A DNA stretch of 64,000 nucleotides, from NCBI GenBank assembly GCA_024752435.1, contig CP103037.1, positions 2,418,001-2,482,000 on the forward strand, written 5' to 3'. The position numbers and the translations under genes are program-made. Below the pieces are notes generated by a model. The model saw only the letters and a list, made by a program, of their open reading frames with translations. It was not told the origin of the DNA and ran no database searches. The stretch's first letter is position 1. Each line of letters opens with the position of its first letter. Below are positions 48,901 to 60,670 of this stretch, one piece after another. Source of the DNA: Allantophomopsis cytisporea (taxonomy: Eukaryota > Ascomycota > Leotiomycetes > Phacidiales > Phacidiaceae).

Positions 48901-51900
48901 ATGAGAAATCAAGTAGCGAAAATTGCATCAATAATGAATATTGCTGATATCAGAATCATGAATAGTTCAAAAGTCAGAGCGAACAAAGAAGAGCCGTGCG
49001 AGACTTTGAGGTAAGGGAATGGAGTAAGACGGCTAAGCCTATTATTATTTTCCTATTGTGGCTTTCGGCAGAGTAACGAATAGAGAAAATGAAACAGTAA
49101 CACCTACTCTTCTTCAACGCCTGCTTACCTTAAGTATTCACTTTCATCTTCAAATGTCTAAATTTAGATATCTCGGGCCATTTTTACGCAAATTATACTC
49201 TGCCTCCCCTGTTTATTACATGTTGCTGAACTTCTTTGAACATAAAGTACATAGGTAGAGTATGTGCGTCCATACATTCGAGCGGCTGTGGAAACAGTAC
49301 CGAAACAGATAGTCCTCAGTCTTCAACGAGGAGGACAGAGATCTGCGAAAACCAAAACTCAAACCACACACACTATCATTTCAAGCAGAGCTCAGAAAGA
49401 AAGTAAGGCTGCAAGCTGTATGCCAATTTGTATAAGGTACTTATGTACTACGCAGACATCTACCATTAGAGTATGGAATTGCAGAATGCTCGAGCGGATA
49501 CACACTGTGTAGATGCCGTTGGTCTCCTCTCCAACGAAATTCATGCCATGCTGCCATTCCGTACCTTGCATGAGGCCCCCAATATCCAGTATGATGGTCC
49601 CTCAGACGACATGAGGAATGCATCGGGGTGTTCCATCGAATGCCACATGCGGTCCACGACATGGTTTCCGCGTCCCTCGCTTTGTGAGATACAACGTCAA
49701 ATCTAGAATCATTCATTGAGGGCATGCCACGATATATACTCAGCCGTTTCTCTCGGCCCTTCCTTACAGTGACTCGACCTGAAGTGTGGAGGTGAGGATA
49801 CGCACGCATTGATGCGAATGACAGAACAGACAATAGTAGAATGTTATGGTATGTATACATATGCATCAGAGAGAAATCAGAGTGGAGTGAGTCGAGTACT
49901 ATGTGAGTGACATGGGCAAGCAAGCACATGGGCAAGCAACTCTCATCAACCAAAGATCTTTGCCATGATCCATCAGTGTGCAGTGCACCGGAGCGTACCT
50001 TAAAACTATAGTTCTAGCCAATTGCCCTCCCCTTAACAACGGATGTTACCCTAAATCCATTTATGTTGAGCCAGCAGTATCTGGATACCTATGTAGTAGT
50101 ATTATCGGTAGAGTACCAAGGTGCGTAGGCGCTGTAGTACTTAGTGAGAGGTGGCATAGCGGTGTGATGTGATGGGGGGAGGGGTGGGCGTTGACGAGCG
50201 ACGCTTCGTCCAACGAATAGGGCTGCACACACTGCCTTCAATGCGTGTGAATGGCCTCCTGATGATTGTCTACCTACCATTTCACCCTCAAAAGAAATTA
50301 CAGTAGTAAGGTCGCAAGGGGTACAGCGCAGATCTAGCCATACAGGAAACGCTGCTCCACTCCCCCCGGAGGCTTGAAAACCTTCATAATTGGTGGATGC
50401 GGAGAGTGTAAAGCAACAGGCAAATTGATTGACGTTGAAACAAGAAGTTCTGACGACTACTCTACCTTACTCTGCTCAGCTTTGACTTTTACTTCTTGTA
50501 CTACATACTACCATCTTGTAAATCCTTCTTATTTACATGCCTACCTTACCTATGTATCTACCATTACCTCCCGTGCCTTCTCTTGCTCCCTGTCCTACTC
50601 TATTGATTGCCTGCCTACCTTGCCCCATCCTTGTTACGAAATATACATGTACTTTGCGGTACTTATGTATAGCACTGGAAGATACAACGTCTAGTCGATG
50701 GAGTTTTCTATATTCACTTGATGAAGATTGAACTTCAATTTCAATGTGCATACATTGCACATGTACTCACTCCATACTACATACGTACATATCCGCTCGC
50801 TCAGAATCAACCCCGGTCTTCTTCTCCACTTGTCCCACAGTCCTAAAAGGTACTAAGATAAGGTAACCTTGTGCACTGTAATTCGTAACATATGTATTCA
50901 CAAAACCCCATGCGGATTCCAACGATCATCTAGATAACTTACCGTCAGCTGATCTCAATCTAAGACTGCCGGGATCGCCTATTTGAACAACCTCTATCGC
51001 CCTTTTACTTTGTGATCAGCATCTCGAAGTTCCGGATGAGGCCACCTGAAACTTACAGCAATAGATCTTCAATCATAAAATGGATGGGATTCAATCAGGT
51101 ATTGTATTCGACTAAAATCTGCCTAGAACCAACCTCGGTCTTTTCCTCTAAGTGGCAGTGATAGTATATTTTATTTAAACATTAATGGTCATTTGAATTC
51201 TGATTGTTGGAATACGCACATATGAATAACATAGTACTATAATCTTGTCTAGATGATTCGTGATCCTCAAATATATCAATAGCCGCTGGTTAAGATCCTT
51301 ACATGTCTCTATCAGTACGTGAGATAACTCTGTATCTAATCTAGTCAAGGAATCAATGACCTGCTTCTCTGCGAATACTTGTTCAAGACGATGAGAGAGT
51401 CTTTAACAGACATTTTTATACCTCTCTCGGGATCTTCCCCATTTCTGTCAATCTTGCTGCTCAGAAATTTACTCGTATAGAAAGCACTTGAACCGACGTG
51501 TACAGAAGAATTGGACTACACGATGAATGATAGTGTATGCCTGGGCTCCCCATAGTACAATGGATTCACGAATTTCCTCATACAACAAGGCTTATGTTAT
51601 GAGATAGCATGTTCTTTGTAGAAGACCGAGCGGGGTGGCGAGACCTAGTATGAAATGATGATGCATTTCTAAAATAAGAGCAGTTGATAAATCGAGACGT
51701 AGTAAATCACAGTGCAAAGTTAGGATCACGTTTGTGTTCATTCTAGGAGAATCACACAATAGTTGTAGCACAAAAAGATGGAGATTCAAGACACTTACTC
51801 GGGCATTCCAATAACCTTGTTACCTCCATCCTCGCTCATAAAATCAGTGACATGCTTTATAATATACGAATCAACAACAACCGAATCTTCTCACTTCTCG

Positions 51901-53182
51901 ATAAATATATTTCCAAGTCATCTCAAGACTGATCGCCTCCCTCTTCCTCGCCCCAAAGGCGCTTAGAAGAAGGATTATGAACAACTTGAAAAGTGCAGGT
52001 AGAACGTGTCAGGTAATGTACAACATACGATCATCTTCAACCAGTCTTTTGCCGTAATATACCAATATGAAGACCTTGCCTCGAAGTCAAACAAAAAACT
52101 TAAAGGCGTCTTCAATAAGTTTCCCAATCGAATTCACCAATTCATCCTCAAGACTTCTAGATACTCCAAACAAAATATTGAAGTGCTTTACGGTAGTTCC
52201 CTTGTCGCTCTTGAATACGAACAGGTACGGGGTTTTAACATAATAGATTTTACCTTTCATGTCGTTTGTCACCTTGTCAGTATCCCTGGCTTGAACCTAA
52301 ACAATGCAACCAGAAAGAGATGGACGGACCCATCCATATCGAAAGTCTTCTTTTTTACAACATAGTGCTTCCATTTCCGTCACATCCAATTATAAAAGCA
52401 TATTCAGACCATCGGGAAGGGGAAAAAACAGTTTTTGATCACGGACATATCAAACAACGCTTGCCAATACTGAGATCCAATATTCCGAGGCCGCCGGCTC
52501 ATCTGGGGCATAACCTGGATCAGCAAAACAGTTGAGAAGTTGGATTCCTGCGACGGCATTTCGAAAAGGGATATCTGCCATGTTTTGTATGGCAAGGAAC
52601 AACTGAAGTCTATAGAGATGAACTAATCTGGTTGTTATTTGCGAATGCTGTCAACTCATCTAGTTAATACTGGCAACACTTCCCAGTTTGACATAAAATT
52701 AGTGACATGAAAATAATTCCACCTTATCATATAAAACAGAGACAAAGTAATGTTAGATAATTTTTCAGAAAGGGTAATTGAGGTTGGGTCTGAAGATCAA
52801 GTGAGTGAACTGTTACCTCTACATTATATAGTAGAGTATCCATATGCGTTCCACTTAGTAAGAGTGGAGGGTTCAAAGAGTACTTAGACAAGATCTCTTG
52901 ACTGGGCTAATTACTAGGAGCAACGAGTGTCACTTCTTTTTGATTGAATGTTTCTGAGTTATTCACAATGCCCGAGTCATACACGAGTGTCCATTCGAGG
53001 CATTGGTATTCACTAATCCGCTTCTCTTGATTCTTGGTAAAATGGGCTTTTCTTACTCAGTGCTGACAATTCCTGCTTTGTATTCATACACTCTCCTGTA
53101 CATAAATATTACAGAGTCAATTTCTGGTCTCCCAAGACCCGCAGTTCCAAAAGAGAAATTACAACATCATCTCCAAACAATC
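45924..53182. other. 7.3 kb gene desert
   Basis: Longest gap in the window. 46-47.2 kb would include the BEM3-type promoter and leader; a CT-rich run at 47.04-47.20 kb on the plus strand looks like a fungal leader but no coding frame follows it. Frames elsewhere are short, low-complexity or overlapping. One relic at 51.9-52.6 kb is listed separately. Long non-coding transcripts cannot be excluded. Confidence 0.55.
51964..52581 (-). pseudogene. Unrecognised coding relic
   Basis: From an ATG at 52581 one minus-strand frame stays protein-like for some 200 codons but is interrupted by six stops. The first 43 codons (beginning MADIPFRNAVAGIQLL) and a later run (from about 52272 to 52090, containing KTPYLFVFKSDKG) look most like real protein. 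Possible GT-AG introns could remove some, not clearly all, of the stops. Either a small multi-exon gene or a decayed one; family not recognised. Confidence 0.35.
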
Positions 53183-54532
53183 TCATGAATGCTCAACCCT
53201 TTCCTTCCGATTACTCTGCATCGTCGCATTGGAACTTGCATACCCGTGGCCCCAGTTCGCAGGGTCGCCACCCGGAACACAAAGACCAAGTCTCCAGAAA
53301 TAATCTCTATGAGCAAAGAAAAGCTGCCAGATTTTGTATCGAGATGGAAACTCGATATTAGCTGCTGTCAGTTTGTCCCGTTTTCTTTCTACGTCAGCTC
53401 CTCGTATGTCGGTCTCAGCATGCTCGCGGCCAGTCTTCGGATAGGCACTCATAATGAACTCGAAATCCTTGTTCAACTTGTCAGAATCGACAGGACCAAC
53501 ATCTGCACTGGCAATGCAGGTTTCGTCTTCGTCGCCAATACAGTGGTATATGTCTGAGACACTAGGCGTTAATTCTGGCTTTTCGATATAGATTTCACCG
53601 GCGTGCATTTCATATCCCCATTCTCTCAGTGGCAATAAAGGTACGGGATCATCTACATGTGTGATTCTTCTGTACCTGCCCCTATCGCCAGCTATTGTTC
53701 CGGAGAGATTCCCAAGCAGGTCAAATCGTAAGTCGATGTAATCAGTCAGCCCAGAGTTTCCGACCCGCGGTTCTCCGAACGTCGTAACCGTTGGGGCCCA
53801 TCCCAGAGTCTCGAACTCCAAAGCGGCGAGTGCTGCTACGGCACCGCCTAGGGAATGTCCAACCAAATGAAGCGAGTAGTCCGGGTATCGTTTCTTCGCC
53901 TCCTTCAAAGACGGAAAAATTATATCACGAGTATGAAGCCAAGACGTAAAGAATCCCGAATGGACTGTGCAATTTTTGCATTTAGACACATTCTTTTCCA
54001 TCTCCGTTTCATCTATCGCTGGTGACATGAAGTTCCTCTTCGTCGGATCGATAATTCTCCGAAGCCATCCTAGACTGTTAGGATTGGATTCGTCATCTGG
54101 GACATCTGGATATGGTACATATTCCTGCGGAATGGTAGATAGGTCCACAATCGTGTTAGCCAGACTGTAAGTACCACGAAAAGCCACCACGATTCGCTTT
54201 TTGATACCATGGTCCAGAGCAATGTAGCCACAGCTGTCCGAGAGCAGAGGTCCCGTGTCCCAAGCTTGTAGAAGCTCAAAGTTCGGGAAATCACTGCATC
54301 TTGAAGCACAGATGAACGGAAACTGAATGCCTGTTGTTCCAACACAGTAGGTTATATCAACAATACGAGCGAACTCTTCCAGATCAGCAAATAGGGACAA
54401 AGAAATATCGCGAGACTGCGAATTTTGAGGTGTAATCTGTAAACGTTGCTGTGAAGGTATGGTTGTTGACGTAACAGTCAAAGGTGTAAATGTGAGTAGG
54501 GCAACGATGATGATGCTACCGAATGAGCGCAT
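53183..54532 (-). CDS. Secreted class 3 lipase
   Basis: Intronless, 449 residues. A signal peptide covers about residues 1-22. The alpha/beta-hydrolase lipase fold is marked by AFRGTYS (oxyanion loop, ~117-123), the nucleophile elbow GHSLGG with S227, the acid D295 in HVDDPVP, and H408 in FAHRDYFW. Fungal class 3 enzymes are triacylglycerol lipases or feruloyl esterases. A ~95-residue acidic and charged stretch separates the acid and the histidine, longer than in compact fungal lipases. Cysteine-rich segments (C63, C75, C79 and C185, C188) suggest disulphides, consistent with secretion. Divergent from the U1A/U2B'' gene. Confidence 0.93.
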   Translation of the reverse strand: MRSFGSIIIVALLTFTPLTVTSTTIPSQQRLQITPQNSQSRDISLSLFADLEEFARIVDITYCVGTTGIQFPFICASRCSDFPNFELLQAWDTGPLLSDSCGYIALDHGIKKRIVVAFRGTYSLANTIVDLSTIPQEYVPYPDVPDDESNPNSLGWLRRIIDPTKRNFMSPAIDETEMEKNVSKCKNCTVHSGFFTSWLHTRDIIFPSLKEAKKRYPDYSLHLVGHSLGGAVAALAALEFETLGWAPTVTTFGEPRVGNSGLTDYIDLRFDLLGNLSGTIAGDRGRYRRITHVDDPVPLLPLREWGYEMHAGEIYIEKPELTPSVSDIYHCIGDEDETCIASADVGPVDSDKLNKDFEFIMSAYPKTGREHAETDIRGADVERKRDKLTAANIEFPSRYKIWQLFFAHRDYFWRLGLCVPGGDPANWGHGYASSNATMQSNRKERVEHS

Positions 54533-55006
54533 CGTGAATGTCGAGTCACATATTGTGAGAGCAAGTAGAATTGTTTGTTCAAGGAAAGATCTAGAGGCTT
54601 ATTCTTAGAGGCGTTGTTGATCTGAAATTCATAGCTAAGGTAGGTAGGTCATGACTTACCCTCCCGTGTCTCCAACGTTAGGTACTGTAGAGTTAGGTTG
54701 TTTTGGAGAACCCACGTGATGCTTCACAATACCTACCTCTAGGTACCTAACCTTATGGCTTGAAGCGCCTCGGCTCATCCTGCTACATAGGCGCTAAGTG
54801 TTTCAAGCATTTCCATAATGTTGGTACCTTACGTATAAGGTATATATCTTTTATGCCTTAGGCTTCAAGTTACCACCTTAGATTCAGCCTTATCAAGTCC
54901 TCTTGCTCGAGCTTATTATTACCTGACATACCTTTCTCACCTTGAGGGTTGATTTATTTATTTCATCTCCCCAAAATTTACCTTTGTATTAAAATCTACC
55001 AACAAA
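54533..55006. promoter_or_regulatory. Shared divergent promoter with TACCTACC motifs
   Basis: 474 bases between divergent starts of the lipase (-) and U1A/U2B''-type gene (+). Contains aaggtaggtaggtc near 54.64 kb and acctacctctaggtacctaacc-type sequence near 54.73 kb. Roles unproven. Confidence 0.45.
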
Positions 55007-55869
55007 ATGGCAGCCGTTCAACCCCCACCTAGTGCTACGTACGTGTCATTGCACTCCGACACGTACAGTACTTAGCTAATTTGTTCTAGAGTCTATGCGC
55101 GCAACCTCGAAGAGTCCATCAAAGTTGATGCGCTTAAGGAAGCACTTCGCGAGATCTTCTCCGAATATGGCGAAATCATCGATATAGTCGCAAAGACAAA
55201 CCTCAAGGCCAGAGGCCAAGCCTTCATTGTGTTTGATAGCGTTGACAGCGCCACGAAAGCCATTGAAGAAGTCCAATCCTTCCCACTGTTCGACAAGCCT
55301 ATGCAACTAGCTTTTGCAAAGACCAGAAGCGATGCTACTGTGTTGAGGACTGGCGACGCGGAAGAATTTGAGGGTCACAAGAGGAGGAGATTAGCAGAGA
55401 AGGGTATAGCCGTCTTCATAATCAGATCTTTGGTATACATCACTAACCTCCGCCCACAGACAAGAAGAAGGCTGCCGAGGCTGCTGAGCAGCAGAAGCAG
55501 TTGAAGAGAACCGCTGCTGCTGCAGGCGTTGGGACCGATCCAGCTGCTCGTCCTGCCAAGGCCACAAGAGGTGCGGGTCTCAAATCGTCCAACCCGGCTG
55601 CTGGTGCTGTTGTACCCGATGAGTACCTTCCACCCAACAAGACTCTTTTCGTACAGAACCTACCTGATGAGTACGACGCCGATGCGCTCACTGCAATCTT
55701 TGGCCGCTTTGAGGGCTTCAGAGAAATTCGCTTAGTTCCAGGAAGACGAGGTATTGCCTTCGTGGAGTACGAGGCCGAGACTGGAGCTATCAGTGCAAAG
55801 GAGAACACGGCCGGCATGGCGCTTGGGGATGCCAACCAGGTTATTAAGGTCACATACCAAAGGCAGTAG
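55007..55869 (+). CDS. MSL1: U1A/U2B''-type snRNP protein
   Basis: Exons 55007-55038, 55090-55403 and 55460-55869 encode 251 residues. Member of the U1A/U2B''/SNF group that binds U1 or U2 snRNA stem-loops in the spliceosome. Two RRMs: the first (about 11-95) with RNP2 VYARNL and RNP1 RGQAFIVF, the second (about 173-251) with LFVQNL and GIAFVEY. The linker is rich in A, K, E, Q and basic residues. The length and two-RRM layout fit the animal SNF/U2B'' form better than the single-RRM yeast Msl1, so the gene could serve U1, U2 or both. Nuclear. Convergent with the V-ATPase gene, 160 bases apart. Confidence 0.92.
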
Positions 55870-56029
55870 TACACTTGAGCCAGAGTCCTGATTCTATGGG
55901 ATATAAGGGTTCAAAAGGACTTTGCGTTGATCACGGAAAGTGGTACGTAAAATAGACAATTTTAAGTAATACATCAATACAAGCTCGAGGTAGATGAACC
56001 TCAAGAACGCTTCGAATGCTGCACGCTAA

Positions 56030-57207
56030 TCAAAAGATAACATCCTCATCCTCGCCCTCCCCAAGAATATCTGCTGTTCCTGACGAGTTATTCTGGGCGT
56101 CCTTCTCATTGTTGGCCTTCTGAGCTTGCATCTCTGCGTCCTGAGCCGCAGTATCTCTTTGCTTCTTATTTGCGACCTAAAAGGTGTGAGCAACTCTTAT
56201 GTCTGGATATTCAATAACATACCTTCTTCAATCTGTAGAATTCCTCTCTGTCCATCTCATCAAGTTCAGAGTTGATATCTGCCTCGGTCAGCATTCTTTA
56301 TTGTTACTCAACCCGAGATAGACTTACACTTGATGGTGTTCTCCGTACGGGGAATGATCACATGCTCACTAAAACATGGGTTAGTCTTTGGCAAGGAGTG
56401 TCAATTATCCAAGTACAAACATAGCATTCACTGTGAATTTTAGCGATTGTATCAATAATATCCTGTGGTGAACATACCTCGTCGGTTCACAACCTTGATG
56501 ACTTCATCCAGGGTAACGAAAGCTGTCTTTCCTTCTTGTCAGGACCAGAGTTGTCTTTCACCCCCAGGACATCCATACCTGTAAACTAGCAAGCTCAACA
56601 AGAGTCTCGACAGCTCTAGCATATGTCTCTCGGCACTTCTGTACTTGTTGGCCTCCCTTTCCTAAGCCAGTGAGACCAAAATCGTTGTTACCCTCAGTCG
56701 TATAGCTTTCGAAAGCCGGGAGGAAAACACCAGAAACGTTTTCTTGTTTAGTACGGACTCTAAACCTTGCAGACTTCACGGACTCTTGGACCTGATAACC
56801 AATATCTCCACCCACAGCATAAGTAACTTCAGCGAGGGAGAAAGCTGCAATCTGCATAACCCTTCCCATTTTGCGTTTAGCCTCATCAATTCGTTTCGTG
56901 ATATCTATTTTCGAGTTGTATGAGCAAGGATAACTAAGCATGCGTCATGCAGTGGGGTTGATTACCTCGAAAGCGCCTGGTTCAAATATCAGTATGTATA
57001 AAACTTCCACTTATTGAGCCAACTTACTTGGTCAGCGCCTCACTTTTTCTCTTTAGAAGACTGTGACCGGTCTCAGCTCCCTTCAGCTTGCTCTTCATCA
57101 GTCCCAAGGACTGTCGAGTTGGGAAAACAGCCTCTCGATCCTACATGCTGTGAGTTCATGCATGTAAGAGTATATCTTGGGTGGGATATTACTCCAGCTC
57201 CCGACAT
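56030..57207 (-). CDS. VMA8: V-type ATPase subunit D, with two microexons
   Basis: Nine exons: 57193-57207, 57028-57140, 56966-56976, 56579-56904, 56478-56526, 56421-56430, 56328-56368, 56223-56278 and 56030-56176, giving 255 residues. Subunit D is the central-stalk rotor of the V1 sector; it couples ATP hydrolysis to proton pumping at the vacuole. The deduced protein is nearly invariant in the family core: TRQSLGLMKSKLKGA, RIDEAKRKMGRVMQIAAFSLAEV, then GNNDFGLTGLGKGGQQVQ, and LVELASLQTAF. Exons 3 (11 nt) and 6 (10 nt) are microexons; each is required to give the conserved TKRFRDITKRID and VNAIEHVIIP stretches. The C terminus is a charged helix with an acidic tail. Eight introns in a 1.2 kb gene is dense for this genome. 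Divergent from SYF1. Confidence 0.95.
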
Positions 57208-57629
57208 CTTGACGAACGGGTAGTATGAATTGAATTATTTGAAGTGCTCAAAGCATATGTATTACTGCTTTGTGTGTTTGTCGGAAATATAGTGTAATTT
57301 GGCGGTACCTAGGTTCGTCGTGGGATAAGCTTGTTACGGCGGTGATGCACCAGCTACCTTACTGAGTGAGTTGTGAGTCCCATGCGTAGGTACCTTAGAG
57401 CTGCAAGGCTACCTTACCTGTGCGGTCAGAGCTTAGCCCGACCAACCGCCGCCGTGGCCATCACGTTCACGGCCCGTTTGGAAATTACGGTGACCGCTTC
57501 GCTTCGCGACAGCCATTAAAGTAACTTAAGTCGAAGCTCTTGAAACTTTCTATTCTGGGAAACACGCAACATTACTTATCCCCTCGCTGTCGTCGTCTAC
57601 CAATATCGGCGCAATCCTGCGCGAAGAAG
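57208..57629. promoter_or_regulatory. Shared divergent promoter of VMA8 and SYF1
   Basis: 422 bases between divergent starts. Contains ggtacctaggtt near 57.30 kb and ctaccttacctg near 57.41 kb, related to the TACCTACC motif. No specific factor site assigned. Confidence 0.45.
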
Positions 57630-60242
57630 ATGCCCGGGGAGTTATTGCGCACAATGGCGTCTTCAGAGCTTCCGCGCAGTAAGGGCACGAAAGCAAAGCC
57701 GGACTTGTACCTGATCGTAAGTTTTAACCGCCTACAGAGATACGCGTTCTTTGCTAATCTACCATAGTCTGAGGAGGATACTATTTACGAGCAAGATTTG
57801 CTACGTGATCCAGGAAGCACGAAGCCATGGCTAGCATATATAGAATTCAAAATGCAGCATGGAAGTCTCCTTGAGCAGGCCTTCGTCCTCGAGCGTGCCT
57901 GCCATCAACTTCCACGCTCCTATAAGTTATGGCGAATGGTCAGTCAAGTACCAATAAACTGGGGTTTCAGCATGCTAACTCAGTAATAGTATCTCCAATT
58001 GAGAATCAAGCATCTTGGTCATCTCAACCCCGCCATGTTTGTCAGCGAGTATGCGAAGGTCAATTCCCTCTTCGAAAGAGCCTTGATTCTGCTTAACAAG
58101 ATGCCCAAGATCTGGGATATGTATCTTACCTTCCTCCTAAAGCAGCCACTTGTCACCTTGACTCGTCGAACATTCGATCGAGCCCTCCGCGCATTACCAA
58201 TCACGCAGCACAACCGTATCTGGGCATTGTTCCGACCATTCGCCAATTCCGCGTCTGGAACTACAGCTGTCAAGATTTGGAGACGTTATATGCAGATTCA
58301 CCCCGAAGATGCCGAAGATTTTATCGAGCTGCTGTTAGAACGCCGACTTTTCACCGAGGCTGTAAAACAATACATGGACATTCTAAACAACCCTCGCTTC
58401 AACAGTAAGCATGGAAAAGGGCATTATCAACTCTGGAGCGAGATGGTTGATTTGCTTGTGGTGCATGCTAAAGAGGTTAAGACGGGAGATGAAGTTGGGA
58501 TCGACGTGGAGAAGATCATTCGAAGTGGAATTGAGCGTTTTGCCGATCAGCGAGGAAAGCTTTGGTCGGGACTTGCAACATATTGGATCACGAGAGGTAG
58601 CTTTGAAAGAGCGCGGGACGTGTTTGAGGAGGGTATTACGACTGTCATGACGGTTCGGGATTTTACCTTGATATTCGATACGTACGCAGAGTTCGAAGAG
58701 TCTATTATCGGTGCTTTGATGAACAGTGCTGCAGCTCGTTCTGACAAGGGCATCATTGACGAGAATGCCGATTTCGACCTAGATATACGCATGATGCGGT
58801 TTGAACAGCTCATGGACCGTCGACCCTTCCTTGTTAACGACGTTCTTTTACGGCAGAATCCGAACAACGTCCTTGAGTGGGAGAAACGCATCGCGTTGTG
58901 GGGAGATAACAAGCAGGAAGTTGTTCAAGCTTACACAGATGCCATCGCTGCGGTACAACCAAAGAAAGCAGTCGGACGATTCCATGAGCTGTGGGCCAAT
59001 TATGCCAAATTCTACGAAGCTGGTGGGGATCTCAGAAATGCCCGCATCATCATGGAGAAAGCTGTCAAAGTTCCCTATAAATCCGTGGCGGAGCTTGCAG
59101 ATACCTGGATTGAATGGGCTGAAATGGAGCTTAGAAATGAGAATTTCGAGGAGGCTGTTAAAATCATGGCTAAAGCAATTCAAGCACCAAAGCGCTCCAC
59201 AGTTGATTACTTTGACGAGACTTTGTCACCACAACAGCGCGTGCATAAGAGTTGGAAACTTTGGAGTTTTTATGTGGATTTAGTCGAAAGTGTCAGCACG
59301 TTGGAAGAAACGAAGAAGGTGTACGAACGAATTTTCGAGCTTCGCATAGCAACGCCTCAAACTGTGGTAAATTATGCCAATCTACTGGAAGAGAACAAGT
59401 ACTTCGAGGAGTCGTTCAAGATATATGAACGAGGCTTGGATCTTTTCAGTTACCCAGTCGCCTTCGAATTATGGAACTTGTACCTCACTAAAGCCGTCGA
59501 TCGTCAAATTGGTATTGAGCGACTCCGGGATCTTTTCGAGCAAGCAGTCGAAGGTTGCCCTCCGAAGTTTGCCAAGGTCTTGTACCTCATGTACGGCAAT
59601 CTGGAAGAGGATCGTGGTTTGGCCAGGCATGCTATGCGTATATATGAGCGAGCCACGCGTGCCGTATCAGATGACGATCGTGCAGACATGTTCAATTTCT
59701 ATATCACCAAGTCTGCATCAAATTTCGGTCTCCCATCAACACGTCCTATCTACGAAAGAGCCATTGCAGCACTTCCTGACAAGGAGGCCAGAGATATGTG
59801 CTTGAAGTTCGCAGAGATGGAGAAGAGACTTGGCGAAATCGATCGAGCACGGGCTATTTATGGGCATGCATCCCAATTCTGTGACCCTCGCACCAGCCCA
59901 AGCTTCTGGTCGAAGTGGGAGTCTTTCGAGGTGCAGCATGGAAATGAAGATACATTCAAGGAAATGCTCCGAATCAAGCGCAGTGTTCAAGCCCAGTACA
60001 ATACGGATGTCAACTTCATTGCCTCCCAGGCTCTCGCACGAAGCCAAGCTCAAGTCGAGGGAGATGGCGACGATAATGGCGATTCAGCCGATGCCATGGC
60101 TGCACTTGAGAGAGAAGCACGTGCTCCTGTCGGCTTTGTTCCTGCAAGCACGGGTCCCCAGGGCGGTAACATAAAGGAGCCCAATGTAGAAGTGGCTGCG
60201 AATCCAGATGCAATTGATATGGATGGGATGGACGACGAGTAG
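57630..60242 (+). CDS. SYF1: Pre-mRNA splicing factor SYF1 (XAB2)
   Basis: Exons 57630-57716, 57768-57938 and 57990-60242 encode 836 residues (828 if the second in-frame ATG at 57654 is used). SYF1 is a scaffold of the Prp19/NineTeen complex needed for spliceosome activation. Nearly the whole protein is made of HAT (half-TPR) repeats, seen as recurrent W..Y, A...ER and R.IYERA patterns, for example LWNLYLTKAV and ARAIYGHASQFCDPRTSPSFW. The C terminus is an acidic tail ending in MDGMDDE. The first intron is GTAAGT; the second uses GTCAGT. Nuclear. Next to the U1A/U2B'' gene, two splicing factors lie within 5 kb, flanking the microexon-bearing VMA8. Confidence 0.95.
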
Positions 60243-60670
60243 AGTGGTATTTAATGCTTATATTACGGCTGACATTGAATGAGGAATGTTAGAAGAGGTC
60301 ATATATTTCCTTCGTTGTGCATATTCGGGTGGAGAAAGGCGTTTACTGGGTAGGGAGCTTCTTCTGGGCCAGACGTGCCCTTTGTTATCTAAAATGTTGC
60401 TCGAGATCCTCTTGGAACAATTGGTTCGATACTAATCCGAAAATACAAGAGCATTTCACGATATTTCCAACAGTATTTCAATTTTGTGTTTCTGCGATGC
60501 TGAACGGATTGGGGCAATCATGTTGTTCCCTCGCGCCGAATACATATAACATTGGCCAGATAAAATGATTGAAGCGAAGCAACGGCAAGAAATCAAGATA
60601 CCCAAAGTATTACCCCTCCCCGTTTTCTCAACTAGTACTATCCTGTGTTTCCGAGAGCGTTGCCAATGAC
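60243..60670. other. Convergent 3' region
   Basis: Space between the SYF1 stop and the stop of the small protein gene on the other strand. No gene seen. Confidence 0.6.

Noticed and set aside
49441..49953. 170-codon minus-strand frame
   Set aside because: Rich in H, R, M and W with no domain pattern; lies in repeat-like non-coding DNA.
52006..52365. 119-codon plus-strand frame
   Set aside because: Antisense to the more protein-like minus-strand relic; no motif of its own.
56030..60242. MSL1-VMA8-SYF1 as a functional co-regulated cluster
   Set aside because: Proximity of two splicing genes may be chance; divergent promoter sharing links only VMA8 and SYF1, which have unrelated roles.
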